64,000 bases of DNA from Arctopsyche grandis (GCF_051622035.1 NC_135365.1:7161501-7225500); one strand, 5' to 3'; shown: positions 42,154 through 54,564, numbered from the stretch's first letter. Numbers and translations: made by a program. Notes: generated by a model not told the origin, from the letters alone.

Positions 42154-45100
42154 ATGGCTTTTAATTGGTGGGACGCGTTTCTATTAGCGATAGGCTTTGT
42201 TGTTATATTTTCTGCATACGGATATTGGGAAAATGGTTATTTTAAACGAAGAGGAATAAAAAATATTCCATTCTATTTTCCGATTGTGGGAAATACGTTT
42301 CAGACTCTTATAGGCAAAGAGCATTTTATGGATTTAATTTTTAAAGTATACAATGCTTTTCCAAATGAAAAGTGAGTCATCTTTTCTATTCTATGTACAT
42401 ATATGTAAATATATAGCTAATACACATAAATCTTAATATGTATTGTACGTATGGTAATAAAGACGTAGCGATTTGTTCAAATTTTATTTTATAAGTTTTG
42501 TTTAATTTAACTTTGGTGACGAGATTTTGGTTACCAAAATTTTATCACGACATTTTTTAATATTATGAGCAGAGATCGGCGTTGGATGGATGGAAAAAAA
42601 CGCATAGTTTTTCTAATAATTTACAATAGTTTTTTTGTGCGAAAAGCATCCACCCAACACCGATCTCTGTTTGTTGAAAACTACTATTAAATTGCAAAAT
42701 TGATTGTCTGAAAAATCGCCGCGTCTATGGATCATTTATTAAATTTTAACATTTCGTGTAATAATATCACACTAATTACGCAGGTATGTAGGATTTATGG
42801 CAGTCAATGAAGGTATTATTATGTTAAAAGATTTGGAAATCATAAAAAATGTGACTATTAGGAATTTCGAAAATTTCCCAAGTCACGCCGCAAATATTGA
42901 TGAAAGCTTCGATCCCATAATTGGAAGAAATTTGTTGTTCATTACAGGTAATATTTTTAACCTTTTACAAGTTAGAACCACTGGTTCTATACTACATCCT
43001 AACTTAAAACAGTTACATTAAATTATATTAGTTAGTACATCGCGGTGCACCGGTTAAGAACCACTGCTTTAGAGTCTAAAGTTTAGAATTTAAAAGATAT
43101 TTTTATATCATCATTGTCGTCCTTTACAACTATTCACCATCTACTGCTTGGATACAGACCTTTCCAACACGCTTCCATTCGTCTCTGTTTTGCGTAACTC
43201 TCATTCATCTCACCCCATACATTTTTCAAATTTCGCCACCCATCTTCCTTGCGGCCTTCTTATATACTCCAACTAGTCAAAATATACTGAAACTGTAACA
43301 TAAATCACTTTAAGCCAGGTGCATTTAAGATTCATCATTTAAAAATAATAATAAAACTAAATTTTATCACTGGCCAGGTGACGAATGGAAAGACATGCGA
43401 GCTACAGTGAGTCCAGCATTTACCAGTTCTAAATTGAGAAAAATGATGTCGTTAGTTGATGAAACTGGAAAACAGATAGTTGATTTCTATTCGAGCAAAA
43501 TGAGTGAATCTGAGAACAAAGGTATGTTACATAAATTTGTAATAAATATGTGTATAACTACAATATAACAAACGATATCAATTATTTGAAGAAAGGGGTC
43601 TCATCGAAGTTGAAATGGGGGATGTTTTTTCAAGATATACGAATGATGTAATTGCATCGACTGTTTATGGAGTGACGGTCAATTCATTGATTGAAAGACA
43701 TAATGAATTTTACAATATGGGGATAAAGACATATGACCTGACTGGAATTCTACTCTTCAAATTGATCGTTTACTTTTCGTTTCCATTTTTAATTAGAGTA
43801 TTGAAAATATTAAACATACATATACATATGTTATAATTTAACCATCCTGTTTCTGACAAAAATAACATTGTATATTTTCAGATAAGTGGAGTTCAGTTTC
43901 TTCCAAAGAAATTGAGTGACTTTTTTCGTAATTTAGTATCGGGTACAATGAAATATAGGGAAGAAAATGGAATTACTAGACCTGATATGATTCAAATGCT
44001 AATGGAAGCTCGGAAAGGTTCTTTGAAATATGACGTTTCACATAATGAAAGTAATGATGCAGGATTTGCAACCGTTGTGGAATCAGCTATTGGAAAACAA
44101 ACCAATAAGAGGGGTTGGTGATAATTTTAACAGATCAATTTCAATATTTTACTTAGAACTCACCACAACATGTGTTTTAAATTTAATATAATACAAGTGC
44201 ATTAATTTTGTAGAGTGGACTGAAAATGATATTGTAGCGCAAGCACTTGTATTCTTCATTGCTGGATTTGAAACTACTAAAACATTGCTTACCTTTGCAA
44301 TTCACAAGCTAACTGTCAATCCAGATATTCAGAAAACGCTGCAAATTGAGATTGATGAATTGATTGCTGAAAAAGGAGACGGATTAGATTATAGCAATTT
44401 AATGCAAATGAAGTATATGGATATGGTAGTTTGTGGTAAGTATTATGTACAGGTACCCAAGCCCCGATCCAGTTTTTTCGCCGCCCTGGGCAAAAATTAT
44501 TTTTGCCGCCCTTTATATATTATTATTTTAAAACATGATTTTTGACAAGGAATTTTTGTACATTTGAGATCTTATGTCAAAATGAACACAACTTAAATTT
44601 CCGTCAAAAACACAACTTAAAGTCTTATACAGACCAAGTATAAAAAAAAACAACAACAACAAAGAAGAGAGGCACGAAATGCATTAAGAAAATTCAAATT
44701 AATTAACGAATTTGGAATTCAAAGAAAGCATAAATTTCTAAAAAAAAAATGCTAATTATTAATTAAATTGCGTTTTTTAATTGCAGAAGCGTTAAGAAAG
44801 TGGCCACCAGTTCCTGTTACAGATAGAAAATGCATTCGATCATTCAATCTTCCCCCTCCTAACAATTCTTCAAATAAAGAATTTACTGTATGAATAATAT
44901 AAGCTTTTAATTGTTTTAGTAATCAATATAATATTGGGTGTTCAATATTGAATTTTAAAGTATTTAACCTTAGATTCAAGCAGGGGAGGGAATCTTAATC
45001 CCGATACATGCGATTCATCACGATCCTCAATATTATCCTGATCCGGAAAAATTCGATCCTGAAAGGTTTTCCACTGAAAATAAAACAAATATTAATCCAC

Positions 45101-45386
45101 TTTCATTTCTGCCATTTGGCGTTGGTCCTCGAAATTGCATTGGTAAATTTTATATACTGCTAAATATTAATAGTGTATGATTAACGTTATTGACAGCGTT
45201 TAATTTAAAATTTCAGGATCTCGATATGCTTTAATGATAACTAAGAGTATCATTTTTCAATTATTGTCCAAATTCGATTTTGTGATGACCGCTAAAACTC
45301 AAAACCTCATAAAAATCAATAGCAAATCGCTTACTTTGATTCCTAAAGATGGTGTTTGGGCTGGCTTGAAACCAAGAAATGGTTGA
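42154..45386 (+). CDS. Cytochrome P450, CYP9-like, gene 2, complete (9 exons)
   Basis: Exons 42154-42371, 42784-42947, 43378-43521, 43592-43797, 43882-44113, 44214-44435, 44787-44887, 44974-45142 and 45217-45386; 541 residues. Exon lengths match gene 1 except for one codon at the end. An in-frame ATG 30 bases upstream exists, but MAFNWWDAF aligns with the starts of genes 1 and 3. The C-helix WKDMR, I-helix AGFET (the more usual form), EALRKWPP in the K-helix and the haem loop FGVGPRNCIG are all present. It is probably a membrane-bound monooxygenase; the substrate is unknown. Introns 2 and 6 are enlarged by an RTE scrap and other repeats. It is closest to gene 3. Confidence 0.92.
42566..42667. 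mobile_element. Fold-back MITE in P450 gene 2 intron 1
   Basis: AGAGATCGGCGTTGGATGG at the left and CACCCAACACCGATCTCT at the right are inverted. The same insertion, with the same flanking TTTAA(A)TATTA, is in intron 1 of gene 3 (58512-58672) but not in the 103-bp intron 1 of gene 1. Confidence 0.75.
43030..43075. repeat. hAT right-terminal fragment in P450 gene 2 intron 2
   Basis: GGTTAAGAACCACTG, read inward as CAGTGGTTCTTAACC, is a typical hAT terminus. No matching left end was found nearby. Confidence 0.4.
43108..43262 (-). mobile_element. 3' scrap of the RTE LINE family in P450 gene 2 intron 2
   Basis: Minus-strand match to the last 150 or so bases of the RTE ORF (GATGGGTGGCGAAATTTG, CAAAACAGAGACGAATGG, GTGTTGGAAAGG) and its ATGATGAT tail. 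It is a strongly 5'-truncated copy with several mismatches, so older than the two intact copies. Confidence 0.75.
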
Positions 45387-45394
45387 AGAATAAA

Positions 45395-45837
45395 AAATAC
45401 AATGCTTGCGTTTTAATATAAAATATAAAAATGTTTGTGCTTAGATATATTTAGCACTAATAATAATCATAATAATATTTTTTTTTTATTCCATAGGATA
45501 GGCAGAATAATGTAATCCCCATCGTCCATATTAATGATATACATATTTATGTGTGTGTCATAACGCTAGCTGAGCGTAAAGAATCGATAAAAACCCTAAA
45601 CTTTTTATAAATTTAAATACGTAATAATAATTACGTATTTTTACGGCAGTTTTAATACTTGATTTCTAAATAGCCCTTAAATGTATATCGAGACATGATA
45701 GTAATTATTTCGGTCATGAGATAGATGCAATTACACTTTAGATTTAAACAGATCATGTGACCGTATCATCTTAAATTAAAAATGTATTAAAAATACCAAC
45801 ACATTTTTTATTTATTTATTATTTATTTATTTATTTA
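45395..45837. other. Spacer after P450 gene 2, no gene seen
   Basis: AT-rich. AATAAA at 45389-45394 overlaps the region just after the stop and may be the poly(A) signal; other A-rich words follow. Ends in an ATTT-repeat that is the tail of the adjoining minus-strand retroposon. Confidence 0.4.
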
Positions 45838-46130
45838 TTAATAGTTTTGGAACATTGTGGCATTACAGGAAGAACCTAATGCGCCACAATGGCCTACATT
45901 TGATAAAGATATAAAAACATGATATAAAAACAAGTAAAATATAAATAGAGGAAAAAAGCAAAAGCGGAAAACATGGTAAAATAAAATAATAATAAAAAAA
46001 GTAACAAAAGGAAAATAATACATCAGAGAGAAAAAAAATGAACAAAAGTGTAAAAATCAAAAATAAAATATTATAATGCATAATATTTAGATGTGAATAG
46101 GATGTGTGATTGTAGTCTTGAAACAATAAA
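45830..46130 (-). mobile_element. Retroposon 3' end (SINE or LINE) with terminal hairpin
   Basis: On the minus strand an A/T-rich body leads to the hairpin at 45853-45891 (CATTGTGG, 23-base loop, CCACAATG) and then a TTCCAAAAC linker and an (AAAT)n tail. The loop starts CGCATTAGG and ends CCTGTAATG. Frames reading FFLSDVLFSF across it are not genes. Confidence 0.6.
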
Positions 46131-47125
46131 GGTTTTATTTGTTTATTTATTTATTTGAGATATAGCCAAGCTTAATAGCTAATTATCTTCAATTATACAA
46201 ATAATAATGTATTAACACCTTACCGCCCGCTTTGACGCGTGGATTGTTTTCACCCATGTCCGGAAATGTGCGCGACTATTTTCACTAGAATCCGGGCCGA
46301 TTTCAGTTTCAATAGAAAAAAAGTCTTTTTTGTGCATTTGATTACTTCTAGAATAATGATCGTATTGTAGTGATATTTTGAAACAATGTTCATTATATTC
46401 CTCTGCAAACATTTAAAAATTAAAACCAGGGATTTTAAACTGGAGTACGCGAATTAATTTAAAAAAATAATAAATTACGTAAATGTCATCCGAATAGCCT
46501 TTGAATATAAAAATAACATAAAACTGAAGTTTGTAGTAGGGGACAGTAATAGACAGACCATGGTAAATCAAAATTTCAAAAATGTGAAGAATAAAATCAT
46601 TTTTCACACATTTGAAAATGAGACAATTTGTGATAACTTCGGAATAATAGTTGCTTAGGATAATGTTTAAATAGGATATTTGGGTTTAATTTAAATTTAC
46701 TGTAAAGTATAAGTATATTTTTTTAGTATCCCAAATCAACTAGTGAATCCTTGAGAACAGTATCATCTGTGTTTTAAATTTTTTAAAGATCCAGTGTTTC
46801 TTTAACTTGCATTTTTGTAAAGCGATATTTTGGTTTTAAAAAAGGCAACTATTTTTAAGAGGTCATAAAATTTATTTTCCAAGAATTATTCTCAAACTGT
46901 ATTTTTTATGTAAATACATTAACAATTTTGATTCGGTGATTCTTTAACTTTTTTATTTAAAAAAATACTCTTTAGCCATTAATAATTACGAGACGACATT
47001 TTATTTTTTTTTGTAAATTGCGAAAGTTCAAGACCAAGATGTCAAAATAATAATGTTAAACTCGGTGTGTCTCAAAGATTAAGTATTAATCTTGAAAAAG
47101 TATGGTTAGTGTTAGACAACACCAG
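46131..47125. other. Spacer, no gene seen
   Basis: AT-rich. Near 46215-46300 a GC-richer passage (CTTTGACGCGTGGATTG and GAATCCGGGCCGATTTC) of unknown nature. No intact frame beyond about 65 codons. Confidence 0.4.
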
Positions 47126-47127
47126 CA

Positions 47128-47205
47128 TCCACCATATCCCAGAAGTGATACCAGCATACCCCAGAAGTGATACCAGCATACCCCAGAAGTGAGTGAGCTG
47201 GTAGA
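47128..47205. repeat. 22-bp tandem repeat, about three copies
   Basis: The words CCCAGAAGTGATACCAGCAT recur three times with 22-base spacing, the first copy diverged and the last ending in GAGTGAGCTGG. Confidence 0.75.
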
Positions 47206-47296
47206 ACGTACAAACCATATTTTTAATTACTTACATTCATACTCACCAATGATGAATCCCACTGAAGAAGTTGCAATATTTAAAATATGATTAAAT

Positions 47297-48215
47297 ATTG
47301 ACTAGCCAGCCTTTTTTTATACAAAAAATATTGTTACGTACACTCGGATTAGGCCGAGTAAGTGCAATCGGATTAGGCCGAGTAGCATCCCAGAGACTGT
47401 GTGACCGTTATAATTGGTTTCGAGGATTATCTCCCCCGAATGCACTTAGCGGGAGTAGCGGTAACTCGGGGTCGCATTCCGGTAGAGTTCTCAGAACCCA
47501 CAGCGGTAGCGTGGGACATCTAGTACGTGACCATAACAATAGGCAAGCAAATCGGACGTTGAAGATGCCCTGAGAGATCTATCCGTTATAAGGCGGTACT
47601 TAGGCGATATCAAGACATTCTAGACGGAGCACTGCCAGTGCGTGTATCTCCTTAATCACCAATAAATGCTGTGAAACGACTTTGGCCTTTTACTTGGATC
47701 CTCCACCCACCCCTACGCAACAATATTTTCAAGTTGTAAATAAAATCTAAAAATATTCTCATTGTTTTTATGCTATGGCCTATGAATGATGACAAAATTT
47801 AAAATAAAATAATTTTTTGGACTAAGGTAACCATCCTTTTTATACAACATTTTTTTTTAAGCGAGAAAACATCTACAAATATTCCCATCTTCTTTATGAT
47901 TAAAATTTAAAATACTATAAATTTTGATTAGGGTAACCAGGCTTTTTATACAGCAAAATTTTTGTAGTGAGATTAAAATCGAAAAATATTCCCATCGTCC
48001 CTATGCAAAATTTAAAATAAAATAGATTTTTTGACTAGGGCAACCAACCTTGTTATACAACAATTTTTTTTTAAGTCAGAAAACATCTCAAAATATTCCC
48101 ATCATCTTTATGATTAAAATTTAATAAACTATGAATTTTATTAGGGTAACCAGCCTTTTTTATACAACGAATTTTTTTAATTGACAAAATAATCTAATTT
48201 ATTTTGAAAATCTAT
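47297..48215 (+). repeat. Satellite array, forward half (105-112-bp units)
   Basis: Units begin GACTAGGGTAACCAGCC and continue TTTTTATACAAC, GAAAACATCT, AAATATTCCCATC and AAAATTTAAAATA. Markers fall at about 47297, 47818, 47930, 48032 and 48140; the gap between the first two is the solo LTR at 47332-47722. The array reverses orientation at about 48220. Confidence 0.82.
47332..47722 (+). mobile_element. Solo LTR, Ty3/Gypsy-like, inserted in the satellite
   Basis: A 391-bp unit from TGTTACGTAC to CTACGCAACA with a 4-bp duplication ATAT at 47328-47331 and 47723-47726. It contains AATAAATGCTGTGAAACG near its 3' end, a probable poly(A) signal. The same family occurs inverted at 63045-63426. The 4-bp AT-rich target fits Ty3/Gypsy elements. 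No internal region remains, so this is a product of LTR-LTR recombination. Confidence 0.9.
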
Positions 48216-48234
48216 TTTATATTAAATTTTGTAT

Positions 48235-49320
48235 AAGAACGGTGGGAATATTTTAATATTTTTTTTGTTTTATAAAAAAGGCTGGTTACTGTAATCAAAA
48301 AATTATAGTATTTTATTTTAAATTTTAGAATAATTGAAAGCATTTAAACGATGGGAATATTTTTGGATTTTTTCTCACTTAAAGTTAAACATACATACAT
48401 TATTAACTGTATCTTGATTTGATCTAATTTTATTTTAAAATTATTAAAAATTCAAATTTTTTAAAAAATAATTTTTTAACAACAATATACAAATTTTAAA
48501 ATTTAATTTAAGTTTATTTATTTTTTAAATTAAAATAATAATAAATTGTCATTAAACATTACTTACATATTATATTGATTGTTTTTTCACATTAAAAATT
48601 GTTGTATGAAAAGATTGGTAAGCCCTGTCTCAAAAATAATATTTTAAGCTTGCAATATTTATAGCATTAAGACTTTTAAATTTTATTTCCAACTCGAAAA
48701 AAATTTTTGTATAAAATGCCTGGTTACCCTAGTCAAAAAATTATCATATTTTTAATTTTGCAATAATTTATATCACAGAGATGATGGTAATATTTTTAGA
48801 TGTTTTCTAGCTTTAAAAAAAATGTTATATAAAAAGTTTGGTTACACTACTCCAAAAAACTATTTTATTTTAAATTTTATCATCATTTATAGTATAAAAA
48901 ATATAGGAATATTTTAAAATTTTATTTTCAACTTGAAGAAATTTTTTGAATAAAAAAAGGCTGGTTACCCTAGTCAAAATATTATTATATTTAAAATTTT
49001 GCAATCATTTTAAGCCCAAAAATGATTTTAATATTTTTTCTTTTTTTTCTGACTTTATCTGATTTTGTTGTATAAAAAAAGTTTGGTCACCCCAGTCCAA
49101 AAAATTATTTTATTTTAATTTTTACAATTATTTATAGCTAAAAGACGATGTTATATTTTTAGATTTTTTTTCCCACTTCAAAAATATTTTTCTATAAAAA
49201 AAGGATGGTTACCCTGGTACAAAAAATTATTGCATTTTAAATTTTGCAATTAATTATATCGTTAAGATGATGAGAATATTTTAAATTTTTTTTCTCAATT
49301 CCAAAATTTTATTACATATA
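48235..49320 (-). repeat. Satellite array, inverted half (108-122-bp units)
   Basis: The same unit in reverse orientation (AAAAAGGCTGGTTACCCTAG). Markers at about 48270, 48605, 48713, 48832, 48953, 49073, 49195 and 49316, mostly 119-122 apart. One stretch near 48375-48600 is decayed. Frames in it are meaningless. Confidence 0.82.
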
Positions 49321-49489
49321 TAAAAAAAGTAAATCAAGATTTTCAGATGACCTTTAACCGATGATGAGATCATCTCAGCGTTAAAATAAATACATATAGA
49401 TATGCATACACACATATAGATATGTATGCATACATATATGTATGGGAATTTGCTTTTGTGTGCGTGTATGTACACAAAGCGCAAGCTAA

Positions 49490-49612
49490 TTTTATTCACG
49501 TATATACGCGTGAGCGGACGTTTACGCTAATTTTTTATTCACGCATATACGCGTGAGCGGACTTTTACTCAAAGTTTTTATTCACGCATATACGCGTGAG
49601 CGGACAGTAAAG
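49490..49612. repeat. 43-bp minisatellite, three copies
   Basis: CACG(C/T)ATATACGCGTGAGC recurs at 49497, 49540 and 49583, exactly 43 apart. The core CACGCATATACGCGTG is nearly palindromic. It is GC-rich against AT-rich surroundings. Confidence 0.85.
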
Positions 49613-49634
49613 TGTTAATTAATATATGTATATA

Positions 49635-50350
49635 GCCAGCATTGTGGCTTAATGGTAGCGTGTATGTATGTTTAACACCAAGTGATCAGTGGGTTCGATC
49701 CGCCATACTGCTGGTTAGATTTGGGGGTATTTGTGACTCCAAATCCATCGTTTCTTATCCGAGTTTGCCAATTTTATCTGATCATTGTTGAAACGGTTCC
49801 TCAAAATTGGCAAAAAATCATCTTTCCTGTCATCACAAATCTTCTGTATTTATTGTACATATGTAAAGATATTGAAATGGCAATGGGCGGGCCACGTAGC
49901 TAGAATAATGGACGAAAGGTGGACAAAATAAGTGCTTGGATGGTATCTGAGAGAATGCAAAAGGGTAAAAGGAAGACCGCAGGCAAGATGGGTAGACGAA
50001 ATTAGGAAAATGTACGGGGTGAGATGGATGTGAGTTGCGCAAAACAGAGACGATTGGATGCGTGTTGGAGAGGCCTTCATCCAGCAGTGGATGGTGAATG
50101 GCTGTAAATGATGATGATGATGATGTACAATTTGTAAAAATTATGTACAAATCTAAAATCGATAGATGTCTCAATGGATTAATTCTGTAATTAATTAATT
50201 AATTAAATGTTATTTCGTGTTCTTCAGCTTCTGGAAATACAGTGATTTATGTAATAATAAAATTGTTTGTAATTAATTGTCCAGGAAGGCGCATTGGGGT
50301 CTTCCTGTCAAACCTTCCTGGTATATATCTATGTAAAAATAAAATAAAAT
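49635..50350 (+). mobile_element. tRNA-derived SINE interrupted by an RTE scrap
   Basis: The head has an A-box-like TGGCTTAATGGTAGCG and a B box GGGTTCGATCC. A body follows (TTTGTGACTCCAAAT, GTTTGCCAATTTT, TTGAAACGGTTCC), then the hairpin at 50281-50321 (CCAGGAAGG, 23-base loop, CCTTCCTGG), then an (AAAAT)n tail. An RTE 3' fragment occupies 49865-50125. The whole aligns with the uninterrupted SINE at 59950-60388. It is a SINE rather than a tRNA gene because it cannot form a full cloverleaf. Confidence 0.8.
49865..50125 (+). mobile_element. 5'-truncated RTE LINE copy inside a SINE
   Basis: Matches about the last 235 bases of the intact RTE ORF (TTGAAATGGCAATGGGCGGG through GCAGTGGATGGTGAATGGC) and ends in (ATG)n. 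Several substitutions and a stop break the frame. Flanks carry TGTACA on both sides, a possible short target duplication. Confidence 0.85.
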
Positions 50351-51329
50351 ATATACACATGCATGCATATATGTACATATTCACATATGTACATACACAC
50401 AAGAAATAAAAATAACTATTTACACATTCATAAAGAGGTGTTGCCTTACAGCTACCAGAAATGTATCAATATTACAAGTATATTTCTTATTTCATCTGGC
50501 AGGTTATTATTAGTCACCGGAGCCTGAGGGGGCCGTGTATTGTTCAAAGGTTGTAAATGCATTGTTAAAGGTTTGCCGAACAATGGATAGCACTGTGACT
50601 ATCCTACCTCTAGTTGTTATAAGTAACAACACTTCCATACATACATATGTTTTTCCTACTCTTATTTAATTTTAAATTCTGTCATTTATTGCTACCTCTA
50701 ATGCTATACAATCGCGCTAAAAATAAAAGTAAAGTAAACGAGTGAAATTTCGATGATCTTACCCAAAAATAATACCGAAATTCATTAAAATGGTAGATTA
50801 TACCAAAGTTCATATGCTAAATACCAACTGTTAAAAAAAATGTCACAAAAATGGGTTGGGGACAATTTAGTGGGAGACAGGTTTTAGGACTAAACGCCTT
50901 CTTCACGGTTGAATACGATTTGGGATAAAAACATTAACTTGTGTAAACATTTTAAATTTTATTTTAGTCACATATTACCACTTACAGATTATAAAACAGA
51001 AATTAATATTTTTTTGCACTTCCTTTTGATTTTATCACTGCTTATATTCGAATAGGCATGGAATCTATTGAAATTTTTAAAATCTCGATTGGAAAATCTT
51101 CATACCACACTTTTTCAATTGTTTCTTTTAATGATTTGAGACAAGATACATTGCTTCTGCTTATTTCTATATTTGATAGCCATCTATTAGTTTTTAATTG
51201 GATTTAAATTGGGACTGTTCCCAGGCTATCATAGCGTCTTGACACCCAATTCTTGCAAAAAAGTCCCGAACCGAAAAAAAAGGAACAAAGTTATTTCAGT
51301 TTTTTGATCGAAATTTTATTAATTATATT
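50351..51329. other. Spacer, repeat-derived, no gene seen
   Basis: Contains a copy of the TTGTAAATGCATTGTTAAAGG arm (about 50550-50585; see 41240-41365). The remainder is AT-rich. The second terminus of the adjoining Tc1 relic may lie here but was not identified. Confidence 0.4.
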
Positions 51330-52252
51330 CAATGCTATTAAATAAAATTATTACAACCCAATTAAGCTCGATGATAAGGCGCAGACTCCTCTTGAAAAAT
51401 TACGTCATCAGAATATGAAAGGTGATTTTCCATCGACGGAATGAGACTTTCTTCCAGGATTTTTTTATACTTCATTCCGTTGATGGCTCCTTGCATAAAC
51501 TGTATTCGCCCAATTTTATGATAATAAAAACATCCCCAGATCATATGACTTGGACGATTTTTAACTGTCTTCAGGGTAAATTTTTCGTCGTATCTTTCAC
51601 CAACTTTTAGTCGAACATACGGGAAACCATCGGAATAGAAGATGTTGAATTTGGATTCATCAGAAAATATAACTCATCGCCAATCTGTTATACTCCAATT
51701 TTCGCCCAATCCAATCGGGGTTTCTTTATTTTCGTAGTGAGTAGTGGTTTTTGAAGGTCTCCGAGCATAAAGTCCAGCCTCTCTAAGTCGCCTTTTTACT
51801 GTTGAATTACTTATTTTAATGGAAAATTGCTCCAACATATTCTTTTTCATCTCTATGGCAGTTTTAAATCGGTCAAGTAAAGATAATCGGGTGATTTGGC
51901 GATCTTCCCTCTCAGGTGTATACCTTTTCAGTTCGGTCTCCTTATTACGAGCTAAGGTTCCAGATTCGATTTTGAAACCGTAGTTGAAGAACATCACATT
52001 TTATTGAAAATTGACCGTGATAATAATCTAGTGCTTGCCGAAGTCGCGATTTTCACTTTTTACTCTAATGATGATGGATGCGTTCATGTTGATTACTGAG
52101 TTACCATAACGAAATCACCCACGAAACTGAACCCAAATATTAGAAAACAATCATATTCAAAATTTTTAAAAACCCAATACATACAAGGATAATATTTGTA
52201 TTGCCTAAACACCGTAAAATAACAAGTGATGCGTGTTATGTGAGCGCGACTG
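51330..52252 (-). pseudogene. Tc1-like transposase relic
   Basis: The minus strand begins with a Tc1-like terminus TACAGTCGCGCTCACATAAC (52252 inward). It then reads TPEREDRQITRLSLLDRF, STVKRRLREAGLYARRPS, FSDESKFNIFYSDGFPYV, MIWGCFYYHKIGRIQFM and QEESAPYHRA. These are the HTH and DDE-region motifs of Tc1 transposases (DESKF, WGCF, NAPYHRA-like), with several frame breaks. Confidence 0.85.
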
Positions 52253-52399
52253 TACATATTTAAGTAAATCTAACCATCTGTGGCAACCTTCGAGATTCTG
52301 GCATTACCAATGCGAAGCAATGTCTTCATCAGAATAAATATTAGGGCATTCTCATTGAGTTTCAAATGTCTTAATACTCATACACAAGTGGACGTAATA

Positions 52400-53160
52400 T
52401 ATGTATACAGATTTTCAAAAGGCCTTTAACAAAATTAATCACGGTTTGCTAGTTACAAATTATCTAAATTTTGAATTCATGGCAATCTATTTAGATGGTT
52501 AACTTTCTATATAAATTTGAGAAGTCAATTAATTACTATAAAGGGTTTTTCATCGGCCTCTAGAATAATTCCTTCAGGAGTTCCTCAAGGTTCTCACCTT
52601 GGACCATTTCTATTTAATATATTTATTAAAGATCTCATTCCCCTTCTGAAGTGTCAGTGCTTACTTTATGCTGATGATCTTAAGGTTTTCCATCCTATTA
52701 ATAATGTATCGGATTGCTTAAAATTACAATCCGACATTGATACAATATCCGAATGGTGAAGTGTAAACCTTATGTATCTCAATATCTCAAAATGCTTCTC
52801 GTTGACACTTTCCAGAAATCATAATCTAATCAACTTCATTTACAATATTAATAACAAAGACCTTATATAGAAAAACTGTCATAGACTTGGGTATTCTAAT
52901 AGATCGCAAAATGTCATTAATGAGCATTTTAACTATGTATATATCACTCATTTATATAAGCTATTAGGATGTATTTATGAAACCGCAAACTTTGATATTG
53001 CTCTATAACAGTTTGGTTCGTTGTAATATGGAGTATGCTTCAGTCATATGGTTTCCTTATAACCAAACCCATATAGATCATTTAGAGACTATACAAAGGC
53101 GTTTTCTGCGCTATTTATCCGATAAGACTGGTCTTGTAAGATTAAAGTACTCAATTTAAG
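52400..53160 (+). pseudogene. CR1/Jockey-like LINE reverse-transcriptase fragment
   Basis: In order: TDFQKAFNKINHG, IIPSGVPQGSHLGPFLFN, LLYADDLKVFHPINN and LLYNSLVRCNMEYASVIW with ETIQRRFLRYLS. The YADD box is intact but stops and shifts break the ORF. It ends head to tail-end with the minus-strand fragment at 53262-54330. Confidence 0.85.
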
Positions 53161-53261
53161 ACTATTTCTAATGTTCAACCATTTCAAATCATCTAACATA
53201 CTCTTAACATTCTTACGTTTCCTCACATTCACAATTGCCCGCATTGCTCTATTTTATTTTT

Positions 53262-54330
53262 ATTTTTTATTTTATTAATTGAAAAATCAACAGACAGGAT
53301 GTACATAGATATGTATATAAAAAACAAATAGTAAATAAATAATATATGTAACATCCGAGTCCAATAATAGATTTTTACAAAAATGAAAAAGATAAATATA
53401 AGGAAAACAAATTAAAAAGTAAAGAATAAAGGCATGACAAAATATGTAGAACATTGAATAATTAAACTATAGTATTAAAATATTTGGAAAAGGTTATAAA
53501 ATAGAATATAAGAAGAAATTGAAATTTACAAATATAAAACAAATGAAAAAGGTAAATACAAAATAAACAAATGAAAAGGAAAAGAATGAAAGCTATAATA
53601 TGATTAAATAGCACATTACATAACTAAACTAAAGTATAAAAATATTGGAAATATTGGAAAAATGGAATAGGAGAAGAAATTAATCAATCGGTCAAGATTC
53701 TCTTGATGTTAGACCTGAATTGATGTAGGGAAATACCAAATAGATCAACCTCATTCAGCTCTCCGTTAAACATACGATAAACGCGCTGCAGATAAGAATA
53801 TTTTTGGGAATTACATAGTATTGAAAGGATCAAGTGAAAAGAGTGCAACGCGTCTAGAGTACCGAACTGGGATTCTGAACCTTATTCAGTAAATCAGAAC
53901 AATCAAGGAAACCATTTATGAGCTTAAAGAAGAATATAGCATCAGTATGTCGTCGCCTGATAGAAAGATTGTTAAAAGAAAGGATTTTTAAAATGTCAGA
54001 AACAGTAGAATGGGTATAGGTAGGAAAAAGGTAGCGTAAGGATTTAATAAATTTAAGTTGAACTTTCTCAATACAATTAATATGGGATAAATAAAAAGGT
54101 GACCAGATAATTGAGGCAAGTTCAAGGTGAGACCTTACAAAGGAAAAATAAAGTAATTTAAGTACATAAGGATCATTAAAGGGTTTTGTTGAGCGGAGTA
54201 GGAATCCAAGAGATTTAAATGCTTTGTTGGTAATAAAAGAAATATGTTGCACTTTCTGTAGTTTATCAATATACAATCCACTAAATAGATTGAGCACTGT
54301 AGCGCAATATACAGCATAAGGCCGTACAAT
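53262..54330 (-). pseudogene. CR1/Jockey-like LINE 3' portion
   Basis: A 147-codon minus-strand frame reads LQKVQHISFITNKAFKSLGF, SFVRSHLELASIIWSPF, EKVQLKFIKSLRYLFPT and ends at 53854. It is followed by about 590 bases of A-rich 3' sequence and an (AAAAT)n-like tail at 53262-53275. It is the thumb and C-terminus of a LINE reverse transcriptase, 5' truncated near 54330. Confidence 0.85.
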
Positions 54331-54564
54331 ACAATTGTATATTATTATTTTACTTTCATAATAAATTTACTTTTATAAATATCTTCACCTACAAAGCCAA
54401 CTTTTTTGCCATTTTTTAAATTATATAATCTGTGTGGACTTTAACATTTAATTTACAATCCAAATAAATGTCTAAATACTAAATATTATCTACAACTCCT
54501 ACCACTCTACCATCTATATTAACATCACTCACAACCCTTTTATTATTCATTTACATCATCTTAG

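Noticed and set aside
45838-46126. Phe-rich minus-strand frames that look like membrane proteins
   Set aside because: They translate an A/T-rich retroposon 3' region that ends in a hairpin and an (AAAT)n tail.
49490-49612. CRISPR-like repeat array
   Set aside because: Only three units at fixed 43-base spacing with near-identical whole units and no variable spacers, in a eukaryotic genome. It is a minisatellite.
49635-49705. Possible tRNA gene (A and B boxes near 49645 and 49690)
   Set aside because: The boxes belong to a SINE head: no full cloverleaf or discriminator can be drawn, and the body and tail match another SINE copy.
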